A DNA stretch of 64,000 nt from Burkholderia latens (GTDB taxonomy: Bacteria > Pseudomonadota > Gammaproteobacteria > Burkholderiales > Burkholderiaceae): contig NZ_CP013438.1 in NCBI RefSeq assembly GCF_001718795.1, positions 1,240,001 to 1,304,000 of the forward strand. The letters are read 5' to 3'. Positions 25,991-34,006 of this stretch are shown piece by piece. A model generated the notes under the pieces. That model did not search any database. It saw only the letters and a list, made by a program, of their open reading frames with translations, and was not told the origin of the DNA. How positions within the stretch are numbered: the first letter of the stretch is position 1; every line of letters begins with the position of its first letter. The position numbers were made by a program, and so were the translations under genes.

Positions 25991-26623
25991 CTAGTTCCGC
26001 GAGTCCAGCGCGATGCGCACGGCCAGCCCGGCGAGCACGGTGCCCATCAACCAGCGCTGCACGCGCGCCCACGCAGGCCGATCGGCAAGAAACCCGGCAA
26101 TTGACCCGGCCATGCTCGCGATCAGCGCATTGACGCTGACGCTGACCGCGATCTGCACGCAGCCGAGTGCCAGCGATTGCGCAAGCACGCTGCCGCGCCC
26201 GGGCGAAATGAACTGCGGCAGCAGCGACAGGTACATCACCGCGATCTTCGGGTTCGCGAGATTCGTGACGAAGCCCATCGTGAAGAGCTTCGCGCCGCTG
26301 TCGTGCGGCAACTGCCGCACCTGAAACGCCGAACGGCCTCCGGGCTTCAGCGCCTGCCATGCGAGGTACAGCAGATACAGCGCACCGGCGACCCGCAGTG
26401 CGTCATACGCGTACGGCACCGTCAGCACCAGCGCGGTGATGCCGAATGCCGCGCAGAACATGTAGAACACGAACCCAAGCGCGACGCCGCCGAGCGATAT
26501 CAGCCCTGCGCGCCGGCCCTGGCAGATCGAGCGGGAAATCAGATAGATCATGTTCGGGCCGGGTGTGACGACCATGCCGAGCGACACGAGTCCGAAGGCA
26601 ACGAGGGTGGGCAAGGCAGGCAC
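25991..26623 (-). CDS. LysE family translocator
   Basis: A 210-residue LysE/RhtB exporter. Six membrane segments are visible, with the family signature VVTPGPNMIYLISRSICQG near residue 20 and MGFVTNLANPKIAVMYLSLL in the middle. The start is GTG at 26623 with AAGGAG 6 nt upstream, which gives the usual N-terminus. A longer in-frame ATG at 26716 adds unconserved residues. It lies 131 bp downstream of a LysR regulator on the same strand. The substrate is probably an amino acid or similar small amine. Confidence 0.87.
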   Translation of the reverse strand: MPALPTLVAFGLVSLGMVVTPGPNMIYLISRSICQGRRAGLISLGGVALGFVFYMFCAAFGITALVLTVPYAYDALRVAGALYLLYLAWQALKPGGRSAFQVRQLPHDSGAKLFTMGFVTNLANPKIAVMYLSLLPQFISPGRGSVLAQSLALGCVQIAVSVSVNALIASMAGSIAGFLADRPAWARVQRWLMGTVLAGLAVRIALDSRN

Positions 26624-26754
26624 GGCGAGCTCCTTCAGGCGATGAAGTCGGACGAGTAGCGAACAATATATTTCATGCTGGAAGCACGCGGCATGAATAA
26701 GTTGCAAGCGTCGCATGCACGGGATTCAACGCGCCGTTCTGCGCTCCCGGCGCA

Positions 26755-27651
26755 TTACCTGTCCTTTTTCGCGCGCGGCCGGCGTGCTTTTCCGGCCTTC
26801 GTGCGCCGCGCGTCGACCAGCTTCACGAATGCGTCGGCCACCGCGTTGCCGGTCGCGTTCCACGACAGCCGCACGGAGCGGCGCAGCCGCGGCGAAAGCT
26901 CCAATACGCATCCGCCGAACCGCGTGTACGTGAGCGTGATACGCGGGACGATCGACACGCCCATCCCCGCCTCCGCCATCGCGAGAATCGTCCGCATCTC
27001 GACCACATTGAACGCAGCGTGCAGCAACGCACCGTTGCGCGCGAAGTAATCCGCGATCACCGGCCCGCATCCCGCCTTCGAAAAGATGAACGGCAGCGTC
27101 GACAGCAGTTTCGGCGATACGCTGCTGCGGCCGTCGAACATCCCGTCCGCGGCCACCGCGACGAAATCCTCGTCGAGCAGCGTCAGGTTGTGAGCGAACG
27201 TCTTCGTGCCGGCGACGACGCCGATATCGGCGGTGCCGTCTTCCAGCCAGCCTTCGACTTCCGCGTCCGTGCCTTCGAGCAGCACCGCCGTCACGCCGTC
27301 ATGCGCGGCTTTCAATGCCTCGAGCGCGGGGACGACGAAGGCCAACGACACGCTCGGCAGCGACGCCACGACCAGCCGGCCTTCGAGCTTGCCCCGCGAC
27401 AAACCGAACTGCTGGCGCAGCGTCTGCGCTTCGCGGACGACGTTCTGTACGTACGGCCACAGGCGCTCGCCGGCAGCGGTCAGCACGACCGGCTGGCGAT
27501 CGCGCAACAGCAGCTTGACCTCCGTGAGATCCTCCAGTTCGGTCAGCGCGTGACTGATCGCCGACTGGCTGCGGTTGAGCCGCTCGGCCGCGGCCCTCAA
27601 CGAGCCGAGTTCGACCACGGCCGCCAGGGCCTGCAACTGCGCAAGCGTCAT
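26755..27651 (-). CDS. LysR-type transcriptional regulator
   Basis: A 298-residue LysR-family regulator. The N-terminal helix-turn-helix is ALAAVVELGSLRAAAERLNR with SQSAISHALTELED. An effector-binding domain follows (VVASLPSVSLAFVVPAL, AGMGVSIVPRITL). A very good ribosome site, GGAGGGGAA, abuts the ATG at 27651. The basic C-terminus (KAGKARRPRAKKDR) is longer than usual. The nearest downstream gene is the LysE exporter, a plausible target. The effector is unknown. Confidence 0.88.
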   Translation of the reverse strand: MTLAQLQALAAVVELGSLRAAAERLNRSQSAISHALTELEDLTEVKLLLRDRQPVVLTAAGERLWPYVQNVVREAQTLRQQFGLSRGKLEGRLVVASLPSVSLAFVVPALEALKAAHDGVTAVLLEGTDAEVEGWLEDGTADIGVVAGTKTFAHNLTLLDEDFVAVAADGMFDGRSSVSPKLLSTLPFIFSKAGCGPVIADYFARNGALLHAAFNVVEMRTILAMAEAGMGVSIVPRITLTYTRFGGCVLELSPRLRRSVRLSWNATGNAVADAFVKLVDARRTKAGKARRPRAKKDR

Positions 27652-27870
27652 TTCCCCTCCTTGCTTCGACGCATGTACTTTTCACATGACAGCGTCGCAC
27701 ATCATGAACGATATTGAACAGACGCAACCGTATCGGGGGACGTTCGCCGCGCATTGACGAGGCGACGCCCACCGCCTCGCGCGCCGGCGAGACCGGCCGC
27801 ATCGCCACGCCCGCGCGGCGCCGCAGCCGCCCGCTCAGCCGCGATCCGCGAGACGCGTTAGACTGTCGCG

Positions 27871-28131
27871 ATGGAACAATGCCGTTATTGCCAGAGAATC
27901 CGCGATGAATGGGATTGCCACGGCGACGAATGCCGCCGTGCGATCGCGAAGGCACTGCGCCGGCAGCGCGCGGGCCTGCCGATGGTGCCCGATCGCATCC
28001 GCAACGAGCTGCCGTCCGGTGCGCCGACTCAGCAGGTGATCGCAGTCCTGTCGCGCCAGCGCCTTCGCGCGCGACGCGGCAACGAGGAACGCCGCGAGCG
28101 CAAGGAAATCGACGACGCCGACGGCGTCTGA
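27871..28131 (+). CDS. Small Cys-containing hypothetical protein
   Basis: An 86-residue basic protein. The N-terminus has a possible metal site: CRYCQRIRDEWDC followed by HGDEC, giving Cys4, Cys7, Cys16 and Cys21. The remainder is Arg-rich and probably helical. There is no signal peptide. The ribosome site is weak, but the composition and the start at the conserved-looking Cys cluster support coding. It is divergent to the LysR gene. The family was not recognised. Confidence 0.55.
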   Translation: MEQCRYCQRIRDEWDCHGDECRRAIAKALRRQRAGLPMVPDRIRNELPSGAPTQQVIAVLSRQRLRARRGNEERRERKEIDDADGV

Positions 28132-28379
28132 TCCCGCACCGTAAGCCCGTCCACCCCTGCGCCTGCGCGTGCCGACGCCGTCTCGCGCACGTTCGCGAAG
28201 GTTGCCGTTTCCGCAACGCCGAGCGGGGACAGACCACATTTATTCATGAATTATTGTCTGGTTCGCAAGAATCTTTCGCTCGAATCCACGTTTACCCTAG
28301 AAGCACCGACGCCTACGATGAAATCAATCGCTCACGACACGGTGTCGCCAGCGAAGTCAACAAAACATCGGAGGTCATC

Positions 28380-28679
28380 ATGAAGTCGCTCGTTTCCGCA
28401 GTCGTTGCCGCTGTCGCCCTTTCCGCTTCGTTCGGCGCTTTTGCACAAAGCACCGTGACCCGTGCGCAGGTGCGCAACGAACTCGTCCAGCTCGAAAACG
28501 CGGGTTACACGCCGGCGCAGTCGAGCCCGTACTACCCGGCCGACATCCAGGCCGCACAAGCGCGCGTGCACGCGGCCGACAACAGCGGCTACGGTGCGCA
28601 GCCGGCTCCTGCCGTCCAGGGCGGCGCGCCGGCAGTCAAGGTCCAGAACGCCCGCGATTCGGTCTACTTCGGCCACTAA
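28380..28679 (+). CDS. DUF4148 family exported protein
   Basis: A 99-residue periplasmic protein. The Sec signal peptide (MKSLVSAVVAAVALSASFGA, cleaved near FAQS) precedes the DUF4148 signature TRAQVRNELVQLENAGYTPA. The C-terminus is low in complexity and ends in DSVYFGH. A strong ribosome site (GGAGGT) precedes the ATG. DUF4148 proteins are abundant small Burkholderia exported proteins of unknown function. It is followed by a stem-loop terminator. Confidence 0.85.
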   Translation: MKSLVSAVVAAVALSASFGAFAQSTVTRAQVRNELVQLENAGYTPAQSSPYYPADIQAAQARVHAADNSGYGAQPAPAVQGGAPAVKVQNARDSVYFGH

Positions 28680-28717
28680 GTCCGCCGCCGCGCACGCGCG
28701 CGGCCGTGCAGCCGCCA

Positions 28718-28741
28718 CGAGCCCGTCCCGCGACGGGCTCG
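28718..28741 (+). terminator. Rho-independent-like terminator of the DUF4148 gene
   Basis: CGAGCCCGTC and GACGGGCTCG form a 10-bp perfect stem around the tetraloop CCGC, 38 nt after the DUF4148 stop. A short T-run follows (GCGTTTG). Confidence 0.65.
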
Positions 28742-28775
28742 CGGCGTTTGTGCGGCACGCTTGCGGCGCGCATCG

Positions 28776-30551
28776 TCACCGGCTGCCGCCCGCCGCGATC
28801 CGAGCGGCGGCGTCCGAGGCAGCACCGCCGCCGAGCAATTCCTGATAACGCACGCACGCGCACTGCGCGGACGCTTTCGCCGCATACATCGCCGCGTCGG
28901 CCTTGACGAGCAACTCCTCCGCCGACGCGCCATCGGCCGGATATTCGCTCACGCCGATGCTCGCGCCGACGGCCAGCTGCCGCTCGCCGAACTCGAGCTG
29001 CTCGGCCATCACGCTCTGGATGCGCGACGCGATATCGTCAATCACGGCCGGCGAGCGCACGTCCGAAATCAGCACGATGAACTCGTCGCCGCCGAGCCGC
29101 GCGGCCATGTCGCCGCTGCGCAGCACCTGGTTCAACCGTTTCGCGACCGCGACGAGCGTCCGGTCGCCCGCCGCATGCCCGTGCTGGTCGTTGATCTGCT
29201 TGAAGCGGTCGAGATCGACGAACATCACCGCCAACCCCTCACGCACCGCGGCTGCATGCCGGATCGCGGCATCGAGATGCTCCATGAACAGCAGGCGGTT
29301 CGGCAACCCGGTCAGCGGATCGTGGCCGGCGAGATGCGTGAGCTCGAGTTGCTTCGCGCGCAGCATCGCGACCTGCGTGCGAATCTCGACGCGCATGCTG
29401 TCGAAGCAGCGCGCCAGCACGCCGATCTCGTCGGCGCGCGCGACCGGCAGCCGCTCGGCGGCCGGATCGTCGAACACATGGGTCGCCGCGCGCGCGAGCA
29501 TCTGCAGCGGCCGGGTGATCGCGCGAGCGAACAGGATCGCGAGGATCACCGCGGCCAGGCTCATCAGGAACACCATCCGGATGATCCGCTCGCCGAGAAT
29601 CGCACCGGGCGCCAGCACGTCGATGAGCGGGCGCGCCATGCCGAGCACGACGAAACGGTTGCCCTTGCTTTTGCCGAACGGCGTGCGCACGAACGCCAGC
29701 ATCTGCCCCGGCGCATCGTCGGGTTGCGCCAGCCCGTCGAGCGTCACGTTCGTGCGCGAACCGGTGAACAGCAGCCGCGTGGCGGGAAAGCTCTCCTGCA
29801 TCAGCACGCGCCGCCCGCGATCGAAACCGAACGTCTGCGACGGATCGGGATGCACGATGAAGTCGCCCCACTTGTTCGCGAGATACACCACATAGTCCGG
29901 CGGCAAATCGCGCTCGAGCCGATCGAATACGCGTGACAGTTCGATGTCGACGATCAGCGCGCCGACAACGCGGCCCGCCGCGTCGACAACCGGCGTGCCC
30001 ACGCGCAGGATCGGCAGCCCCTCGGCCGCATGCGCCCCCGTCTCGTGGTTGATCGCGATCGGCGACAGGTAAATATAGCCGGGCGCCGTCGCGAACGTCT
30101 CGAATACGTAAGGAAACTGCCCCTTCTCCTGAAACGCGCTCTCGGGCAGCACGACGATGCCGCGCGCGTCACGGTCGACTCGAAGCCGTTCAAGCCCGAA
30201 GTGCGCGCGTGCGATCAGGCGAATCTGCAGATACTCGGGGTGGTTGCGCATGAAGCTGCAATAAACCTGCTCGAGCCGCGCACGCGCCGCGCGATCGGGG
30301 GCGTCGGTGCCTGCAACAAGCGCCGATGACGGCAACTGCGCGAGCACGAGTGCATCGTCGGCCACGTCGGACAGCGCGGTCGTGAAGCGCTGCGCGAGCA
30401 ATTGCGTCGACATCAACAGGCTGTGCTGCGCCTCCTGCACGAGCATCGTCCGGTTCGCACGGTACGCGTAATAGCCGGTCGTGCCGGACGCGATCACGCC
30501 GATGCATGCAAAGAGCACCGACAGCTTCGACGTAAGCCCGAGCCTGATCAT
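28776..30551 (-). CDS. Cache-HAMP-GGDEF diguanylate cyclase
   Basis: A 591-residue membrane receptor. TM1 (LSVLFACIGVIASGTTGYYA) is followed by a large periplasmic dCACHE-like domain (about residues 35-290), TM2 (MVFLMSLAAVILAILFARAI), HAMP and GGDEF. The active-site motif RLGGDEF is intact. RSGD ends five residues before GGDEF, a product-inhibition I-site. It should therefore make c-di-GMP. The ATG at 30551 overlaps the stop of the periplasmic binding-protein gene (ATGA). This coupling suggests that the binding protein presents a ligand to the receptor, as NspS does for MbaA in Vibrio. Confidence 0.88.
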   Translation of the reverse strand: MIRLGLTSKLSVLFACIGVIASGTTGYYAYRANRTMLVQEAQHSLLMSTQLLAQRFTTALSDVADDALVLAQLPSSALVAGTDAPDRAARARLEQVYCSFMRNHPEYLQIRLIARAHFGLERLRVDRDARGIVVLPESAFQEKGQFPYVFETFATAPGYIYLSPIAINHETGAHAAEGLPILRVGTPVVDAAGRVVGALIVDIELSRVFDRLERDLPPDYVVYLANKWGDFIVHPDPSQTFGFDRGRRVLMQESFPATRLLFTGSRTNVTLDGLAQPDDAPGQMLAFVRTPFGKSKGNRFVVLGMARPLIDVLAPGAILGERIIRMVFLMSLAAVILAILFARAITRPLQMLARAATHVFDDPAAERLPVARADEIGVLARCFDSMRVEIRTQVAMLRAKQLELTHLAGHDPLTGLPNRLLFMEHLDAAIRHAAAVREGLAVMFVDLDRFKQINDQHGHAAGDRTLVAVAKRLNQVLRSGDMAARLGGDEFIVLISDVRSPAVIDDIASRIQSVMAEQLEFGERQLAVGASIGVSEYPADGASAEELLVKADAAMYAAKASAQCACVRYQELLGGGAASDAAARIAAGGSR

Positions 30552-31672
30552 TTGCCGAACTGCGCCGGCCGGTCGCCCGACACGATGCGGCTCCACAGCG
30601 ATTCGCGCCGCGCGATGTCCTCGACCGGCTGGATCCATACGAGATGCGAGCGAGCGGCGTCGAGACCGGCGGGCGACCGGAGCGTATTCGCGAGCCCCTG
30701 GCGTTCGGTCAGCAGCGCGCCGATCGCCGGCTCGAGCATGTAGTTGATCCACGCGAACGCGAGCGCGCGGCGCTCCGCACCGCGCGTGACACCCCAGCAA
30801 TCGAGCCAAGCGAGCGCCCCTTCGTCCGGAATCACATAGCCGACGTCCGCGCCGGCGCGGCGCAATTGCTCGACCTGCTGCGTGCCGTAGTTGCCGAACA
30901 TCAGCGCCGCGCGATGCTGGACGAACAGCGCGGTCGCTTCTTCCGGAAGCGTGTAATACGTAAGCAGGTTGCGCCGCAGGTCGATCAGCTTGTGTGCGAC
31001 GGCAAGCGTTTGCGCGGGCGACAGATGGAACGGATCGGCGTAGCCGAGCGCGAGCGCGGTGAACGAAAAATTATGTTGCGCGCTGTTGAAGTCGAGCACC
31101 TTGCCACGGTAATGGGGATTCCAGAGTTCGAGCATCGAGTGCGGTGCAGCCGGCACCTGCGTGCGATCGTAGATCAATCCCATTGACGAATACGTGAACG
31201 GGATCCCGTACGCTGCGCCGTTGTGCACGAGCCCGCCGATCGTCGCGAGCTGCTGGAAGTTCGGCAGTTGCCGACGCCGGTTCGGGATCTGCGACAGGTC
31301 GATCGGCGTGAGCAGCCCTTCGCGCGCGTAGCGCTGGATCTCGGCCGTGTTCGCCGCGAGCACGTCATACGGCGGCGGCGACGCGCTATGCATGCGCGTC
31401 CACAACGCTTCGTCGGAATCGACGAACGTCACTTCGACGCGCACATGAAATTGCGTCTCAAATGCATTGACGACGTCGGTATCCGCATAGCCCGGCCATG
31501 CGAGCACACGCAGCACGACGTCAGTGTTGGTCTCGGGAGAAGCGGCGCATGCGGACGCACCCGACAAGCCCAGTGCGAACACGACGAGCACCCCGCATAC
31601 GGCACGGCGCGCACGCCGACACGCGCGGATGTCGATAAGTAGTCGGTCCCCGGCCGAATTCCCCGAATGCAT
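30548..31672 (-). CDS. PotD/NspS-like periplasmic polyamine-type binding protein
   Basis: A 374-residue extracellular solute-binding protein with a Sec signal peptide (AVCGVLVVFALGLSGASACA). The fold resembles PotD: LRVLAWPGYADTDVVNAFE, IPFTYSSMGLIYDR and PDEGALAWLDCWGVTRGAE. The last segment keeps the Glu, Trp and Asp pattern that binds polyamine in PotD. No ABC transporter genes follow. Instead the next gene, overlapping by 4 nt, is a diguanylate cyclase. It is therefore probably a sensor component rather than an uptake protein. AAGGA precedes the ATG at 31672. Confidence 0.85.
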   Translation of the reverse strand: MHSGNSAGDRLLIDIRACRRARRAVCGVLVVFALGLSGASACAASPETNTDVVLRVLAWPGYADTDVVNAFETQFHVRVEVTFVDSDEALWTRMHSASPPPYDVLAANTAEIQRYAREGLLTPIDLSQIPNRRRQLPNFQQLATIGGLVHNGAAYGIPFTYSSMGLIYDRTQVPAAPHSMLELWNPHYRGKVLDFNSAQHNFSFTALALGYADPFHLSPAQTLAVAHKLIDLRRNLLTYYTLPEEATALFVQHRAALMFGNYGTQQVEQLRRAGADVGYVIPDEGALAWLDCWGVTRGAERRALAFAWINYMLEPAIGALLTERQGLANTLRSPAGLDAARSHLVWIQPVEDIARRESLWSRIVSGDRPAQFGK

Positions 31673-31970
31673 TCGACTGTCCTTTTTTGAGTCGAAGCGA
31701 GATCGTGCAACAAGACCATAAAAAATTTTGCCGCGCAATTGGAACAAGCCGCACGAACACCGTGTTCGCGGCCATCCAACGCGGCGCGTGTGCACGCATT
31801 CGGTTGCGTATCGTCGCGTGCGCACGCATACCGACGCACGAACCGGCAATGATCAGGTGAAAGCGTTTGCACGCCGATCGAGACGACGTTGCGCCATGCG
31901 CCGTCGTGCAGCGGGCGCCTACACGCGTTACATTGCTAGCCCCTTTGCTCCTTCTGCGTACTCCCAATCC

Positions 31971-32360
31971 ATGAGCGCATTGCCCTACCTCGATCACGCC
32001 GCGCTGCTGACGCTCGCGGCCGAAGCCGCCGCCATCGACCAGCCGTGCGTCTGCACGAAAACGTCGCTCGCCGGCTGGACAAGCCTGCCGCTGTCGTTGC
32101 AACACGCGCAGCTCGTCGAAGTGGCGACGCTCGCGCCGCCCGGCGAGCCGGAGCCCGCCTACGACGAGTACCATCCGGCCGGCACGCGCTACTGGTCCGA
32201 CGACGCGCCGATCGCGCCACGCCACTTCCCGTACAACCGCTGCAACGTCAGCCGCTGCACATCGTGCGCGCGCCTGTTCCTGCGCTATCAGGAAGGTGGC
32301 GGCTACTTCATCGACCAGCGGATCCGCGCGCTCGATCACGCGCTGATCGTCGACGCATAA
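31971..32360 (+). CDS. Hypothetical protein with Cys motifs
   Basis: A 129-residue soluble protein. Features include PCVCTKTSLAGWTSLP, a charged middle (EPAYDEYHPAGTRYWSDDAP) and a C-terminal CNVSRCTSCARLFLRYQEGG, which suggests a metal or disulfide site. The composition is protein-like, and the ATG at 31971 is just upstream of the structured region. It is divergent to the binding-protein gene. The family was not recognised. Confidence 0.65.
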   Translation: MSALPYLDHAALLTLAAEAAAIDQPCVCTKTSLAGWTSLPLSLQHAQLVEVATLAPPGEPEPAYDEYHPAGTRYWSDDAPIAPRHFPYNRCNVSRCTSCARLFLRYQEGGGYFIDQRIRALDHALIVDA

Positions 32361-32650
32361 GCGTTATCAGCACGCACGCGCCCGCGCAACACGCGCGCGC
32401 AATTCAATGAATCCCCGACATTTCGTGCAACGCGCACGCAAGTGTCGCGCGGACGGCATCGACGATGTGCGCCCGTGCGCCGACGTGAGACGACAGCAGG
32501 ACCATCCTGCATCCGACATTTGCGTTCGGGCCGCGCAAGTTCGCGACCGCGATCAGCGGCGCGGCCGAGCAGCGCACGGCGAGCAACTGTCACGACGTGG
32601 TGCTGAAACGCGAGCGCAACGCGGCCGGACACCGCGCGGACGAGAAATGA

Positions 32651-32681
32651 AAACGGGCGGCCCGTCACCCGGGCCGCCCGT
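32651..32681 (-). terminator. Intrinsic terminator of the mprF-acvB operon
   Basis: On the minus strand an 11-bp perfect stem (ACGGGCGGCCC with GGGCCGCCCGT, 7-nt loop) is followed by TTTTCATTTC. It lies 48 bp past the acvB stop. The rest of the 368-bp gap 32361-32728 shows no gene. Confidence 0.8.
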
Positions 32682-32728
32682 CCGATGAATCGCACATCCG
32701 GCGCCCGCCGTGCCGCGGGCGCCACCGC

Positions 32729-34006
32729 TCAGCGCGCCGCGACGGACTTGCCGAACGCGCCGAGGATCTTCTTCTCGAGCGCGATATAGTCGCGGCCGAA
32801 GTGGTGGTCGCCTCCGGTCCTGATCACGTCGGCGCCGGTATTCGCGAGTGCCGGGCACATCGTGTCCTTCTCTTGCGCGCCGTAGAAACACTGCACGAGC
32901 TGCGGCGGCACCTTCGCGATTTCCGGCGCGACCTTCAGCGCGTTGTCGCTCGCCGGCATCCCGAGCCAGCCCGTCACGCGGATCTGGAAATCCGCGGCCG
33001 GCGCGAAGCCGAGCAGCGACATCACCGAAACCTTGTCGCGCAGATCGGCAGGCAGCCGGTTGTACGCGAACGGCATCACGTCCGCACCGAACGAGTAGCC
33101 GACGAGCGCGACACGGTTCGCATGCCAGCGCGCCATGTACGTGCGCATCACGCGCGCGAGGTCGCGGCTCACCTGCGCCGGCGGCTTCTCGCTCCAGAAG
33201 TAGCGCAGGCTGTCGATGCCGACAACCGACACGCCGTCGCGCTGCAGCGCCTCGGCGATCGTCTTGTCGAGATCGCGCCAGCCGCCGTCGCCCGAGATCA
33301 CGATCGCAAGACGCTCCGTGCCGCCCTTCGCCGGCAGTTCGACGAGCGGCAGATCCGACACGTCGAGTTCGTCGCTGCTGCTGGTGTCGTGCAGATGCGA
33401 CGTGACGAGCGACACGAGCTTCGCGCCGTCGCCGGCCGCGGCCGTTTCGACGAAGCCCGGCATCGCGCGGCGCACGATCGTCGGATCGGGCGGGCACGGC
33501 TTGAAGCGCGCATCGAGCTTCGCGGCCGGATCGACCGATACGACGCCGGCAATCGTGTTCTCCGGCGCCATCGACAGGATCTGCTTCGCGATCGCACCGC
33601 CCTGGCCCACGCCCGCGACGATCGGCGTGTAATAGCGCGCCGATTGCATCAGCCGTTCGAGCTGATGGCTGACCGCCTCGGCGTCGCCGTCGAGGTGGTG
33701 ACAGGTTTCCTGCTTCGCGGCGAGGTTCGCCGCATAGCGCTCCGAATCCACGCCGACCGTCATCGCACCCGCCTTCGCGAGCGTGTCGGCCGCCTGCTGG
33801 TCGGCCGCGCCCCACCCGCGTCCACGCGAGAACAGCACGACGAAACCGCGCAGCGGGCCGTTCGGCTTCGTCACCATCACGGGGCCGTAGCGGCCGCCCG
33901 ACACCGTTTCCGGTTGCGTCGCCGGCTGCGCGGCGAGCGCGGCGCCGGCCAGCATCATTCCCGCGCAGGCGACTGCCGCCCGCGCGATACCCTTCTTCAC
34001 CATCAT
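32729..34006 (-). CDS. acvB: AcvB/VirJ family protein, likely lysyl-PG hydrolase
   Basis: A 425-residue periplasmic protein. A signal peptide (GIARAAVACAGMMLAGAALA) precedes two halves of the VirJ/AcvB type. The C-terminal half contains LAIVISGDGGWRDLDKTIAE and the nucleophile elbow VALVGYSFGADVMPFA, with late Asp/His in GGDHHFGRD. AcvB of Agrobacterium hydrolyses lysyl-phosphatidylglycerol. Here the gene is coupled to mprF by an ATGA overlap, the known lpiA-acvB pairing. The pair would set the level of cationic lipid in the membrane and so affect acid and peptide resistance. Confidence 0.85.
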   Translation of the reverse strand: MMVKKGIARAAVACAGMMLAGAALAAQPATQPETVSGGRYGPVMVTKPNGPLRGFVVLFSRGRGWGAADQQAADTLAKAGAMTVGVDSERYAANLAAKQETCHHLDGDAEAVSHQLERLMQSARYYTPIVAGVGQGGAIAKQILSMAPENTIAGVVSVDPAAKLDARFKPCPPDPTIVRRAMPGFVETAAAGDGAKLVSLVTSHLHDTSSSDELDVSDLPLVELPAKGGTERLAIVISGDGGWRDLDKTIAEALQRDGVSVVGIDSLRYFWSEKPPAQVSRDLARVMRTYMARWHANRVALVGYSFGADVMPFAYNRLPADLRDKVSVMSLLGFAPAADFQIRVTGWLGMPASDNALKVAPEIAKVPPQLVQCFYGAQEKDTMCPALANTGADVIRTGGDHHFGRDYIALEKKILGAFGKSVAAR

